A model generated the notes under the pieces. It did not search any database. It was not told the DNA's origin and saw only the letters and a program-made list of their open reading frames with translations. Shown piece after piece: positions 56,801 to 64,000 of a DNA stretch of 64,000 nt. The stretch comes from Dendrolimus kikuchii (taxonomy: Eukaryota > Arthropoda > Insecta > Lepidoptera > Lasiocampidae). A program made the translations under genes and the position numbers. The stretch lies in contig CM034392.1 in NCBI GenBank assembly GCA_019925095.2, positions 19,076,387 through 19,140,386 on the forward strand, read 5' to 3'. Within the stretch, counting starts at the first letter, position 1. The number at the start of each line of letters is the position of its first letter.

Positions 56801-59792
56801 TCGTTAATCACATCTGCGCTCCATAATCCGTTCCACTAGAGTTTATTATTGTAACGCCCGCAAGCAAGTGGAACGGGAAAAATCGCGGTCATGAACGTGG
56901 TCGTTGTGAGTCTTTTGTGGAATATACTACCTAGATATTGTTTGTTTTCAATGAAAATAAAAAGCCCTGACCGATAATGTTGATTGACAAAACATAGAAT
57001 GGGTATTTTGTAAGATGATAAGTCATTGTCAGGTGATGAGAATGACAATTTGGAAATCAAGATAATCAATAAGTCTTCACTCGTATTCCTTTTTTGGTTG
57101 AAAATTTTCCATTCATTTTGACAAATGGAAAATCAATATAAGCATTATCGTATTGAAAAAAATCTGGATAAATAATAACAACTATCATAACACAAGCGGA
57201 ACTGCTTAGCTAGGGGATATACAATGTGCGTGTTTGTCTGCTGATTATTATATTGTGTTAAATTCTACATAGTCTAATTTCCGTGTTTTAAGTATATTAA
57301 TAGGTATATTATTATTAACAAAATTTATTAAAAATATTATAAATTAAATAAATACAGGATAGTAGGCCTGCGATATACAGATATTTTATTGGCAATTTCA
57401 AGATTACGCACGATTACAGATAAAACACATTTTGCATTAAGAAATTAGCATAATAAAATATTCCATATTATAAACGTGACCAAAGTACAAGAATTTGTGC
57501 ATACAAATTATTTAATCTTTTGATTTGTGGTATGTGTCAATCAGTACCAAACTAAAATATACGATGTTATCTTGAAAAAAAAAATGTTCTTTGTCTGTTA
57601 TCCGATAGAAAAACTAATCGATCAAATCCACCTATAACTCTTGTACATGGGCTTGCCACATGTCATACGCTCGTGTATTTTCACTAGCCTATCGTTCGTA
57701 TTTCGCAGTGACTGTAGCAATTTCTGGGTAAAAAAATCCTATATCTAACTTTGTTATTTAAAGTAATGAATTATTTATCTATTAATTTTATAAAATTGAT
57801 TCTTTCCGAAAGCCGCGTAAAAATGGAACAACAAATGAAACGCACGCAATGAAATGAAACGCAATATCTAAGGACGGTTTTATAAGAATATTCAAGTGAC
57901 ATTAATAAAAAAAACTATACATTTTAGGCTTTCTAGTCTTTAGTACATATATGTAAACCCAAAAGAAAATGTTTTTCATTTCTGAAATTACGGAGTGGAG
58001 TTGCCTGATCACAGGGATGAAAACATTAATTTTCGTCACTGGAAAACGATTTTCACTGCTGTCAATTTTTTTTTTTATGTATAAGGCTTGGCAACTAGGC
58101 TTTTAAGCCAGGCGCCGTTGTATTGTAGGCTACAATCGACGTCATTCTATGGAATTCTTGTGAAAACTCGAATGGCCACATTTGGCTATATAGTTCACAT
58201 TTCTCTCAAAAACACATAGTTACTACTCGAAAACTATCAATATCCTACAACTATTGTTCATTTTAGAGTAATTTTATACATTTTTAGAAAATAAACTGCA
58301 CAACACAACATCTCCTTTCAGTTCCCGCCAAAAACTCCTCAAAAAATTTAAGGATTGTTTTATGTTTAAGACTTGGCAACTAGGCCTTTAAGCCAGGCGC
58401 AGCTGTATTGTAGGCTACAATCCACACCATTCAAAGGAGTTCTTGTGAAAACTCGAAAGGCCACATTTGACTATACAGTTCACATTTCTCATAAAAATAC
58501 ATAATTACTACTCAAAAACTATCAATATCCTAAAACTACTGTTAATTTTAGAGTAATTTTACACATTTTTAGAAAATAAAACTGCACAGCCCAACGTCCC
58601 CTTTCAGTTCCCGCCAAAAACTCCTCAAAAAATTTAAATACTATGCGAGCCATAGATAATACATGCCACCCGTGTCCCAACTTTTTTTTACAGCCATTGT
58701 TAAATCGCGGCATAAATTGTAATAAAAAATATCAACAACTTTATAACATCATTTTATACTTCTAAATTACTTTTTACTAAATTGTTACATAAATTTGAGA
58801 TAAATATTTACTATCATCAGCAACAAAAAAATATTGGCTGGTAGAATGCCACAGAAAAAGAAATTTACTTGATGTTTCAATGTAACGTATTAAATGACTT
58901 CGTCAAATTCAAATTTCTAAATTTTAAGTTCCACCAGAGAACACTTTGAAAGTCATACATGTAAGTCAAAATTTAAACTTACTTCCTATTCTATCCGCTT
59001 CGCAACGTGTTATCGGTGTTTAAAGGCGAATTAAAACAAATAATTTAAAAAAGTCACATTTAGATATGGATTTGGACCTGTTTTCATTAGAGAAGTAGTT
59101 GTTTGTTTAACTAATCAGTTTTAATTTACTTTTCTCATATTCAAAATGAAAAGAAGAGTGTTAACGTGGGATGAAAAGCCTATTTAGGCATTCGAACCTC
59201 GCGACGCTCGTGCGCAAAACCACCCCATGCCTAATTAGGTCACTTTCACTTCTCATATAACAATTTACTATTACATTTTTTATCAACTTTATTATACATT
59301 CAAAGTAGTACCTATTTAAACAAACTTAAGTACCTACACGGAATTATTATATATCCGGTTTCATTGAATATAGGTATTCATTTATCGAATAATAGAAACG
59401 TTATTGATATGAAAATAAAATTGGTTATTAATTAATTTGTACGACCATTTTTACAGCATAATATTTTTAACTCCTTCCCAAACGAACATCATTGTGTGAC
59501 CTAGAATACGCATATAAACAAATTAATCAAATTATACTTATTGCTTTAAAACATATCAGTTACGGGAGTCGAAGCCAAAATCTTACATAAAGCCGGGGGA
59601 AATTCATAATACTTATATGTTAAAGATCCTTTTTTTGGTTTAGGTGGCGTCACAACAATATACATGCGTGCCTTGAATAATGTAGAGTCCTTTTGCTGCG
59701 AGCGCTGTGCCTGGATTAGAGGGGTGGCTACTCTGCCTTCTCCGCTATCAGGACACGGAGCCGTCACCCTACCACCAGCATCACTCATGTAA
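32702..59792 (+). CDS. BTB-BACK-Kelch protein gene, 26 exons followed, 5' end missing (1154+ aa)
   Basis: All 26 exons join with consensus GT/AG sites and unbroken frame to a TAA at 59790-59792. Exons: 32702-32826, 33548-33594, 34290-34411, 34526-34619, 34694-34810, 34899-35143, 35764-35881, 35966-36098, 36181-36299, 36450-36562, 36732-36941, 39281-39392, 43063-43180, 44301-44446, 45597-45722, 47265-47393, 48029-48130, 49555-49646, 50386-50553, 51237-51395, 52966-53066, 53168-53354, 53487-53678, 55156-55261, 55836-55971, 59644-59792. Numbered from the first visible codon: N-terminal region 1-240, BTB about 240-345, BACK about 345-500, linker about 500-820, six Kelch blades about 825-1154. Such proteins usually act as substrate adaptors for cullin-3 ubiquitin ligases or bind actin. 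The length is about twice the usual 550-650 residues. The first exon needs a phase-2 donor upstream. Confidence 0.9.
32887..33058. repeat. MITE-like element with about 45-bp inverted ends
   Basis: ACACCGGCC ... GCAGACCCATC at the left and the reversed right end ACACTGGCC ... CCAGACCCATC match well. It lies in the first Kelch intron. Confidence 0.6.
33548..33594 (+). CDS. Kelch gene exon 2
   Basis: TTTTACAG acceptor, CAA|GTAAGA donor. 47 bases, in phase with its neighbours. Reads ...[15 protein letters not shown]. The ORF runs on into the intron, so an alternative end is possible. Confidence 0.65.
33595..34289 (+). other. Kelch intron 2 with a degenerate SINE
   Basis: The 33955-34155 segment ('cactctggagtccatctcagacactcag' ... 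'cctgggaccactgcgttcc') resembles 8160-8310 and looks like an old tRNA-type SINE. The rest is AT-rich. Confidence 0.45.
34290..34411 (+). CDS. Kelch gene exon 3
   Basis: The acceptor is probably CTAGAAAG|ACG. The nearer CTAG at 34285 would put a stop in frame. Donor CTAG|GTATAT, phase 2. Polar, disordered-looking sequence. Confidence 0.62.
34526..34619 (+). CDS. Kelch gene exon 4
   Basis: ATTATTGCAG acceptor, CAA|GTAATG donor. Encodes [17 protein letters not shown]. Confidence 0.75.
34694..34810 (+). CDS. Kelch gene exon 5
   Basis: GACTTTTAG acceptor, TTC|GTAAGA donor, 39 whole codons. Residues 130-168 of the visible protein. Confidence 0.78.
34899..35143 (+). CDS. Kelch gene exon 6
   Basis: ATAATTCAAG acceptor. 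Donor TACAT|GTAAAA, phase 2. Read-through would give a stop at once (ATG TAA). Residues 169-250. The end ([12 protein letters not shown]) leads into the BTB domain. Confidence 0.82.
35764..35881 (+). CDS. Kelch gene exon 7, BTB domain start
   Basis: TATTTGCAG acceptor, GGC|GTAAGT donor. Encodes [19 protein letters not shown] then YSAFFEM, the BTB signature (F-x-x-H-x-x-V-L-x-x-x-S-x-x-F). Confidence 0.88.
35966..36098 (+). CDS. Kelch gene exon 8, BTB domain end
   Basis: CATTTTAG acceptor, AAAAG|GTAAGT donor. Contains [14 protein letters not shown], the usual BTB 'LL.AA.YL.I' helix. Confidence 0.88.
36181..36299 (+). CDS. Kelch gene exon 9, BTB/BACK junction
   Basis: TTATTGCAG acceptor, AATG|GTATGC donor. 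[10 protein letters not shown] continues the BTB end; the [11 protein letters not shown] helix opens BACK. Confidence 0.85.
36450..36562 (+). CDS. Kelch gene exon 10, BACK
   Basis: TGCACAG acceptor, ACGAG|GTAAAT donor. [18 protein letters not shown] is a typical BACK 'F..L..E.V...L.SD' segment. Confidence 0.86.
36732..36941 (+). CDS. Kelch gene exon 11, BACK
   Basis: ATGTTACAG acceptor. Donor CTTGC|GTAAAT, where retention would give GCG TAA. Includes [15 protein letters not shown] and [11 protein letters not shown], the BACK 'E..V..A...W...D' and 'VR..L..P..L' motifs. Confidence 0.88.
39281..39392 (+). CDS. Kelch gene exon 12
   Basis: TTTTTTCAG acceptor, GAGAAG|GTTTAT donor. Continues exon 11 in frame: (A)[18 protein letters not shown]. 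Residues 481-518. The preceding 2.3-kb intron shows only AT-rich DNA and old repeats. Confidence 0.8.
39511..40716 (-). mobile_element. Full-length but dead mariner element
   Basis: Inverted ends CGAGGGTGAATCAAAAAGTT and, reversed, CCTTGGTGAATCAAAAAGTT are flanked by TA (39509-39510, 40717-40718). On the minus strand an N-terminal [27 protein letters not shown], then [30 protein letters not shown] and a mutated second-Asp region ([10 protein letters not shown]) identify a mariner transposase. Stops and frameshifts inactivate it. It sits in Kelch intron 12. Confidence 0.88.
41060..41180 (-). repeat. SINE-like repeat, short copy
   Basis: 3' third of the family, immediately followed by a longer copy in the same orientation (41215-41525). 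Confidence 0.65.
41215..41525 (-). repeat. SINE-like repeat, near full length
   Basis: Starts 'atccgtgcaggaacggag' and ends 'gctgaactcctgcaataaaaa'. A minus frame reads [17 protein letters not shown]. Kelch intron 12. Confidence 0.7.
42050..42275 (+). repeat. SINE-like repeat fragment
   Basis: 'agctggagtacagtagacaggttgacg ... caccaaaggtgctgtcaatgtgctgccgg', opposite orientation to the copies at 41.1-41.5 kb. Confidence 0.62.
43063..43180 (+). CDS. Kelch gene exon 13
   Basis: TTTTTTTTAG acceptor, CCAG|GTAAAT donor, phase 1. Met/Gln-rich ([15 protein letters not shown]). Confidence 0.8.
43440..43590 (+). repeat. tRNA-derived SINE
   Basis: A-box-like TAGCTTAATGG and B-box-like GGGTTCGATTCC spaced as in a tRNA, followed by 'gctgacggcgaaggaaaacat', a common lepidopteran SINE body. 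Cloverleaf pairing is poor, so it is not a tRNA gene. Confidence 0.6.
43590..43930 (+). repeat. Dispersed repeat, two modules
   Basis: 'ccctattaatattataaatcgaaagtaactctgcctg ... ttacgctttcacg ... ggctgaaactcggtatata', then a second similar module from 43790. Confidence 0.6.
44301..44446 (+). CDS. Kelch gene exon 14
   Basis: TTATTTAAG acceptor, GAAAG|GTTTTA donor. Linker sequence with [13 protein letters not shown]. Confidence 0.8.
44645..44950 (-). repeat. SINE-like repeat, near full length
   Basis: Same boundaries as 17505 and 41215. It begins about 200 bases after Kelch exon 14. Confidence 0.7.
45597..45722 (+). CDS. Kelch gene exon 15
   Basis: AAATTTCAG acceptor, TTTCAT|GTAATT donor, 42 codons, Arg/Ser-rich linker. 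Confidence 0.78.
46239..46490 (-). mobile_element. Possible transposase N-terminal fragment
   Basis: The minus-strand frame has a basic start ([15 protein letters not shown]) followed by [12 protein letters not shown] and [20 protein letters not shown]. This looks like the helix-turn-helix N-terminus of DDE transposase-derived proteins. No catalytic domain or clear inverted ends were found. Tentative. Confidence 0.4.
47265..47393 (+). CDS. Kelch gene exon 16
   Basis: TACTGTAG acceptor, GACAAC|GTAATT donor, 43 codons, with several Cys ([18 protein letters not shown]). Confidence 0.78.
47535..47890. mobile_element. MITE copy 1 (CTCACAACGCCCAAAATG ends)
   Basis: Nearly collinear with 56569-56930 ('gccgttccacatggcgaccac', 'cgtcacta', 'cacagcgctcac', 'cataatccgttccactagag'). 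The right end reversed begins GTCTCACAA. Confidence 0.7.
48029..48130 (+). CDS. Kelch gene exon 17
   Basis: TTTTACAG acceptor, GATAAA|GTAAGC donor, 34 codons, acidic Ser/Thr linker. Confidence 0.78.
48190..48450 (-). repeat. SINE-like repeat, diverged
   Basis: Diverged copy ending 'ccatcagataggccgtctgcctgtttgc'. Kelch intron 17. Confidence 0.6.
48593..49180 (+). repeat. Three degenerate direct repeats
   Basis: 'cgatttctccgtcaattgtg..ccgattttca' and 'gtcaggatctgat' recur at 48625/48718 and 48988/49062. A third partial unit starts at 48840. Kelch intron 17. Confidence 0.6.
49555..49646 (+). CDS. Kelch gene exon 18
   Basis: AATTTCAG acceptor, AGAAG|GTAAGA donor. Contains an Ala-rich stretch ([13 protein letters not shown]). 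Confidence 0.8.
50386..50553 (+). CDS. Kelch gene exon 19
   Basis: TTTTTCCAG acceptor. I place the donor at AAATAT|GTACGT because it alone keeps frame with exon 20. The later TAC|GTATGA would hit a stop. Pro/Thr-rich linker. Confidence 0.72.
51237..51395 (+). CDS. Kelch gene exon 20, blade 1
   Basis: GTTTTCAG acceptor, TACAG|GTAATT donor. [14 protein letters not shown] opens the Kelch propeller. Confidence 0.85.
51725..52240 (+). repeat. Dispersed repeat
   Basis: Longer member of the 8395/24975 family ('gtacattgaagctatttaaa' to 'gtggatgaagtcgcggg'). Kelch intron 20. Confidence 0.62.
52346..52931 (-). mobile_element. RTE-clade LINE 3' end, longest copy, 11-bp target duplication
   Basis: AATTAATTGTA at 52335-52345 and 52932-52942. 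The minus frame of 187 codons holds the end of the reverse transcriptase ([46 protein letters not shown]) and the usual C-terminus, then the (TATG)n tail. Confidence 0.9.
52966..53066 (+). CDS. Kelch gene exon 21
   Basis: ATCTTTCAG acceptor, GTTG|GTAATA donor. [21 protein letters not shown] Kelch strand. An RTE insertion ends 34 bases upstream. Confidence 0.87.
53168..53354 (+). CDS. Kelch gene exon 22
   Basis: ACTTCCAG acceptor, GGCAG|GTATAG donor. Completes VYLVGGADP; contains [11 protein letters not shown] (blades 2 and 3). Confidence 0.87.
53487..53678 (+). CDS. Kelch gene exon 23
   Basis: CCTTGTAG acceptor, ACGA|GTAACT donor. [15 protein letters not shown] then [11 protein letters not shown], a textbook Kelch blade. 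Confidence 0.88.
53960..54740. repeat. Composite repeat with inverted arms
   Basis: Contains an inverted pair (TACTGGCTGGTAGAAGGCCAC near 54375 against its reversed copy near 54660). Much of it recurs in the same orientation at 58640-59260. Kelch intron 23. Confidence 0.6.
55156..55261 (+). CDS. Kelch gene exon 24
   Basis: ATTTACAG acceptor, AAAAG|GTTAGT donor. [12 protein letters not shown] and [10 protein letters not shown]. Confidence 0.87.
55836..55971 (+). CDS. Kelch gene exon 25
   Basis: ATCAACAG acceptor, ATTG|GTAAGA donor. [30 protein letters not shown](G). Confidence 0.85.
56010..56215. repeat. Foldback element carrying a G14 tract
   Basis: 'ctgattcacattgatccatctact' and the reversed right end 'ctgatttacattgatccagctact' form the arms. 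Fourteen G residues lie at 56046-56059. Kelch intron 25. Confidence 0.65.
56569..56930. mobile_element. MITE copy 2
   Basis: See 47535-47890. Left end AGTATCTCACAACGCCC, right end reversed AAGACTCACAACGACC. Confidence 0.72.
58073..58641. repeat. Tandem duplication, 2 x about 285 bp
   Basis: Two diverged direct copies ('cttggcaactaggc' ... 'cccgccaaaaactcctcaaa'), the second starting near 58358. Kelch intron 25. Confidence 0.85.
58640..59260. repeat. Second copy of the 54-kb composite repeat
   Basis: 'ccatagataatacatgccac' to 'gttgtttgtttaactaatcag' and 'agagtgttaac' match 54175-54560. Confidence 0.6.
59644..59792 (+). CDS. Kelch gene exon 26, last coding exon
   Basis: GGTTTAG acceptor. Completes IIIGG in frame, then 48 residues with FCCERCAWI and a TAA. 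A minus-strand ORF over the same bases is its shadow. AATAAA at 60216-60221 could end the mRNA. Confidence 0.82.
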
Positions 59793-60215
59793 ATCTCTCG
59801 ACTGCAGTGTCGTGGTCATGCACTTACAGATAACAAACGAATTTATACTGTTAACGTCATACAGTAATAGTTATTATCATCATTTTAGTTGGCAACTGTC
59901 TAAAGCACCGAAAGATCAGTTAAGCCTACCTTCATATCTGCTTCAGTATGACAATCCAATAAGTATCTCTACAAGTGCGCTTTCATGTTCATTTTCATCT
60001 TGAGTTTTCCTCTGACGCATACCTATAGTTGGTAGCGCGTGCACTGCTGCATACATTAAAACTTTTAAAACTATTCAAATAACTCGACTTACAACTGAAT
60101 CTTAAAGCAATCACTATTGCATATTCCACGATGAACTAATGTGTACTCACTTTTTTTACTTGCTGTTATGTAATATATTTATATTTCATAAAGCACGTGT
60201 GTCTCATTAGTGCAT

Positions 60216-60221
60216 AATAAA
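60216..60221 (+). promoter_or_regulatory. Candidate polyadenylation signal of the Kelch gene
   Basis: AATAAA about 425 bases after the stop codon. AT-rich DNA makes chance matches common. Confidence 0.3.
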
Positions 60222-62260
60222 TATCTATTAAATTTTAAATATTAATCAACTACCTCTTGAATCCCAAATATCTCTTTAAAATGGCGCATTATGTATTACC
60301 CTACACAAACCTAATTTCCATAGCTTGAAAATATACAATCAGTCCACCTGTTTGCCTATTATTATACGTTGGATTCTCAAGGAAGTCAAAATCTATAATG
60401 ATACGCAAGAACCTTAAAGGATCATTACGCAACAACCCAAATAACAATTTTCAATGTGACGAAAATGGCAATTTCTTGATTAGAAATTGACATTTTCATC
60501 ACATAATTTTTTTACAGGTGTCTCTTTACCTTTACTTTGCTTGCTTACTATTTGAATTAGGTAGGTACGCCAATAAGAGAGTGAAATAATGAATTTCAAC
60601 TCAGTTTACAGTCTCCACACAGGTGTAAGTGTATTATTACAGTACTGCAGAAGTAAACTTTATAGTAATTACGGTGAATTTAATAAGTATACGGAAACAA
60701 CGTTCAAATTTGCCTACGTAAGTAGACAAATGTACCTACTTCGTCAATATTTACGTGATTTTATTAATGAAGTCTATTTTAAATACAGGACATAATGATC
60801 TTCATTCTATCAATTTCATGATAGAAAATGTGTTCATTATAGACTTTTATTCGAATTATAGAAATTCTTCGTGTGGATATAAATTACTATAAATCCTTTT
60901 GTGTATGGTAATAATTCATAATTTATTTTGAAAATGTGTTTTGTCACTAAATAAAAAACTACTCCAATACAAGTGTTTTCATTTAACTTTCTTCAAAAAC
61001 AGACTACATAATTTTCCAAACTTATGCTAATAGCCAATAGTAAACTTCTGCGTTAAATATGATCGAGTTTAGCCACAGATGACTGTGCTATTGACCATTT
61101 TTCGTACAAAATCAATTATAGCTCAACCTAATGCAGATAACCTGGAGATTTTATAAGTATATCGTGGGTTGTAACTGTGAGTTGATACACCCCACTTGTG
61201 GTATGTTTCTTGCAACAAAACTATACTTTATCTGGAATAAGGCCTTACGTTAGTAATAACCTAATCCCTCTATATACTTACTACATATAATATACATAAT
61301 ATATAATACGTACAGTGCATTCCAGAGATGGATGGCCAGGACATAAAATGACTTTCGGAGTAACTATGCATTAAAGGGTAATAAAATTACAAGTTTTCTG
61401 ACATTATAATAGGTCTTGTGTTATAGAACAACTGTGAAAATACTGGAAGCGTTACGATGGGGTCCTCGGCCTAATACATCGAGTAGTAGTAGGATATAGA
61501 TGTAAATATAATTGAGGGAAATAAGTTTTTGTTTGGAGGTGTTTTTGTACCCTCGTTAAGACCTTGGTTATGAGCCAAATTCCCATAACTTTAATATGAA
61601 GATAAGACTGTGGATGAATGTGAATTCACACTGGAAAATACGAAAGTTACAGTGTGATAGGAAACCGAAGTTTACTTATGCGTTCCAAGTGTAAAGTTAG
61701 TACTAGTATATTAACAATTACAAAATAAAAACCCTATATATTGAACAAAAATGTATTAAAATGTAGCCATAAGAACTTAATTATACAAAACCCTTACAGT
61801 ATATTTTATTTACAAACTAAATAAAATCAATTTACATTAATTATTTTGTGCTTAAATGTACTTAATTTTAATATCACCATTTAATGAGAACTTTATTAAA
61901 AGGTACATAGTTCCTTGTAATATCAGCAAGGAAATTTGAATTTTTCCATAAAGTCACGCCGTAACATTCTTGATTAACAAAACTATATGTAAGTATAAAC
62001 AAATTAAAGATGAAAAACTCACGTACAAGCACCAGTTTAGCTCAACATACATGAAATCAATTATGAATTGTATAATATTTTAATGAAAATCATTTATGAG
62101 TGCCTCTAAACTCTTATTTTATTATAAATTTATATTTTTAGCTCATAACACACCAAGAATTTTTCCTTGAGATATTTTCCCCGCAAGTCTAAAGAAGCGA
62201 GTACGCCACGGAATTTATTCCGCACCGAAGTTAAATTCTGTAGCTTGTTATAGTTTTATA

Positions 62261-62400
62261 GCCGGTTCCTAAATCTTACTGTTCATTCACTTGTCTTACC
62301 ATGGGTTGAATGTTGTCAAAATTCAATTACTAGTATTGAGCTTATGTCAAATTTTAACCGATGGTAAGGCAAATTAATGGTCGGTAGGAAGCAGCTATTA
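62261..62400. repeat. Foldback element
   Basis: ATAGCCGGTTCCTA at the left and reversed ATAGCTGCTTCCTA at the right, with arms extending through CTTACCAT[GC]GGTT. Same family as 29835-29976. Confidence 0.65.
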
Positions 62401-62543
62401 AAGCGCGCTAGGCCTAAACAGAAACTAAGTTTTGTACATAATTATATCGCTTACTGATTCTTGTCGTAATATTTTTGTTTTGTTACGAATTGACTTATGG
62501 AAAAGATAAATTAATCACAATATTTATTCAATCAGTCGATCTA

Positions 62544-63982
62544 TTACTCCCAGACTTCCCTGCAAACTCCTAAAACGTCCCTCTCGAAGCCATTTTCGCA
62601 GGGAGGATAGTTTATGAAGAACAGGGCAGAGTTGATGGGGACAAAACGACTCGGTTTTATATTTTGTATTACATCCTGTAACGTAAACAAAATAAAATAC
62701 TTTTAACCTATTGTGCGAAGTTAGGAAAGTGATCTTTAGGATTCAGGAATTATAATTTCGTATAACCGTAATCCTACCCTATTACCTACATTGTCTACAT
62801 AAATGTTGACTCCGCATCTCAGTAAATCGAACATTTTTGGAATAAATAAATCCTCTATTCACTCGTAGTCACTTATAATCAATTTTCATGCAAAACCATA
62901 AGAGGTAACAAACCAACTCACTCTCACATATTTATTCATATACAATAGATACCAGATTAGATACCGCGAAACTAATAGGTGGTGGTTTTTACAAGCTGAA
63001 TATATCACCGCCGCGCCGTTATTGCTCACCAACACCATCGGTGCCAGTGCAGGACTTTGTATAAAATCTTTTATGATTATCTTTTCTTTAAAATTGTTAC
63101 ATATACTTACTTATATTATTACTACTTATATGTCTATTTATATATATAGTATAGTTATATACTTATTATTAAAATGTAAGTAATCGTACAATAATTAGGT
63201 ATACCACCATCGCCACTCCTAATCAGCAATATTCTTGCCAAGGGTTGTCTGGAAGAGATCACTTTTTAACAATAAGACCACCCTTTGTGCACAATTAGAA
63301 TGATACTAGTTCGTAAGTTTTCGGTAATGGTGTACAATAAAGTGTTATCTATGTATCATATAAGTAATACTTACCTGTTTATAGTTTGAAAAAAATAATA
63401 TCACCAAAAAAGGCAGTTACAAGGTCCTGCAATGACGCTGGCGATATGCAACTCTAATAATCTTAAGATTACTTCCTATTAGAGTTACGTATCATTTTAT
63501 AATTATAAATAACTCAATGATAAAACGTTAATGTAAATGGCTAACGTAAATTAATTTTTAAATTACATAATATACATACATATGTGTAGAATATTTTTAT
63601 TATCAGCATATAAACGTCATATTGCTGGGTATTGGCCTGCCCATTTCATTTAACGGAAAATATAGATAGCTAGCACGCTTCACAGCATGTCAGATATGGA
63701 TAGTCTCTATGTGCAACTTTCTCACTAATGCATATTTGCTTAGGAAACTGCCTAAACATGTATCTATGTTTTGGTGTACAATAAAGTGTTGTCTAGTTAT
63801 ATATCTATTTAAACATTGCATACTGCCATGTCATGACATGGGTTCGAATTCTGGTAGACAGTTGTCTCATACAAATGTGAATGAGACTTGAGTGCTTTAG
63901 AAACAGCAATAAGAAAATAACGAAAAACTTACAATTGGTACTTCATTCTCTCTATAAGCTACAACTTCAGAGCCTGCGCTAT
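62544..63982 (-). CDS. Second CREVW-family peptide gene, last two exons (partial, runs off right edge)
   Basis: The upstream exon seen, 63982-63933, follows a TTATGTTACAG acceptor and ends CCAATT|GTAAGT. It encodes SAGSEVVAYRENEVPI after a split codon. The last exon, 62675-62544, follows TTTACGTTACAG and encodes 43 residues ending PPCENGFERDVLGVCREVWE and a stop. The frames join exactly. AATAAA lies about 16 bases past the stop (62528-62523). The C-terminal two-cysteine block and the splice position match the gene at 28673-30992. The signal-peptide exon must lie beyond base 64000. Function is unknown; secreted by analogy. Confidence 0.65.
63243..63360 (+). repeat. Dispersed repeat 3' tail
   Basis: Same family as 7537-7660, in the intron of the right-edge peptide gene. 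Confidence 0.6.
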
Positions 63983-64000
63983 CTGTAACATAAACCACAC

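Larger units (their letters stand above)
59793..62543. other. Kelch 3' UTR and intergenic DNA
   Basis: No convincing gene. It holds the candidate AATAAA (60216-60221), some unsupported short ORFs and a foldback element (62261-62400). Confidence 0.55.

Noticed and set aside
59546..59788. 80-codon minus-strand ORF
   Set aside because: It is the reverse shadow of the last Kelch exon, whose plus-strand frame fits splice phase and domain.
60589..60795. 68-codon plus-strand ORF
   Set aside because: No splice or promoter context, and composition like the surrounding AT-rich DNA.

Overview
This is eukaryotic, AT-rich, intron-rich and transposon-dense DNA, most likely from a moth or butterfly. The basis is the dispersed repeats: RTE ends with TATG tails, a SINE-like family whose readable frame contains the text [15 protein letters not shown]1/jockey and R1 LINE debris, a Penelope-like element, hAT elements and a mariner. 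Gene models were built by eye from ORFs, splice-site consensus and reading-frame phase. No alignment or search was run.

Layout. (1) 1-383 is the 3' part of a coding exon ending in an ICPWED motif and a phase-2 splice donor. It may be the tail of a GPR158/GPR179-like receptor. (2) 1656-5318 is an hAT-type element with an 8-bp target duplication, holding a decayed LINE. (3) 6.4-31 kb, minus strand, is a cluster of small related genes. They share an acidic N-terminal block (D-R-[IV]-V-F-P-[DN]-E) and/or a C-terminal block (C-P-x-G ... G-V-C-R-E-V-[WF]). There is one intact two-exon secreted-peptide gene (28673-30992), one long copy with no visible signal peptide (6479-6697) and several decayed copies. 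The cluster grew by tandem duplication of multi-kb units, which transposons then invaded. (4) 32702-59792, plus strand, is one large BTB-BACK-Kelch gene. I could follow 26 exons in unbroken frame: 1154 residues plus a missing 5' end. (5) 62544-63982, minus strand, holds the last two exons of another CREVW-family peptide gene that runs off the right edge.

Mobile DNA is the richest part. Six RTE 3' ends are present, and five have clean 10-12 bp target duplications. A Penelope-like element (11431-12885) is arranged as a near-perfect palindrome with arms of about 455 bp around a GIY-YIG endonuclease. Its repeat carries a hammerhead-ribozyme-shaped motif in which the C3-G8 pair is swapped to G3-C8. 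Three hAT-type insertions with 8-bp duplications, several foldback elements and a full-length dead mariner are also present.

The Kelch protein is probably a cullin-3 adaptor or cytoskeletal scaffold. The CREVW peptides are probably secreted and of unknown function. Nothing in the sequence links the two, beyond the peptide cluster lying on the opposite strand just upstream of the Kelch gene, possibly inside its first intron.
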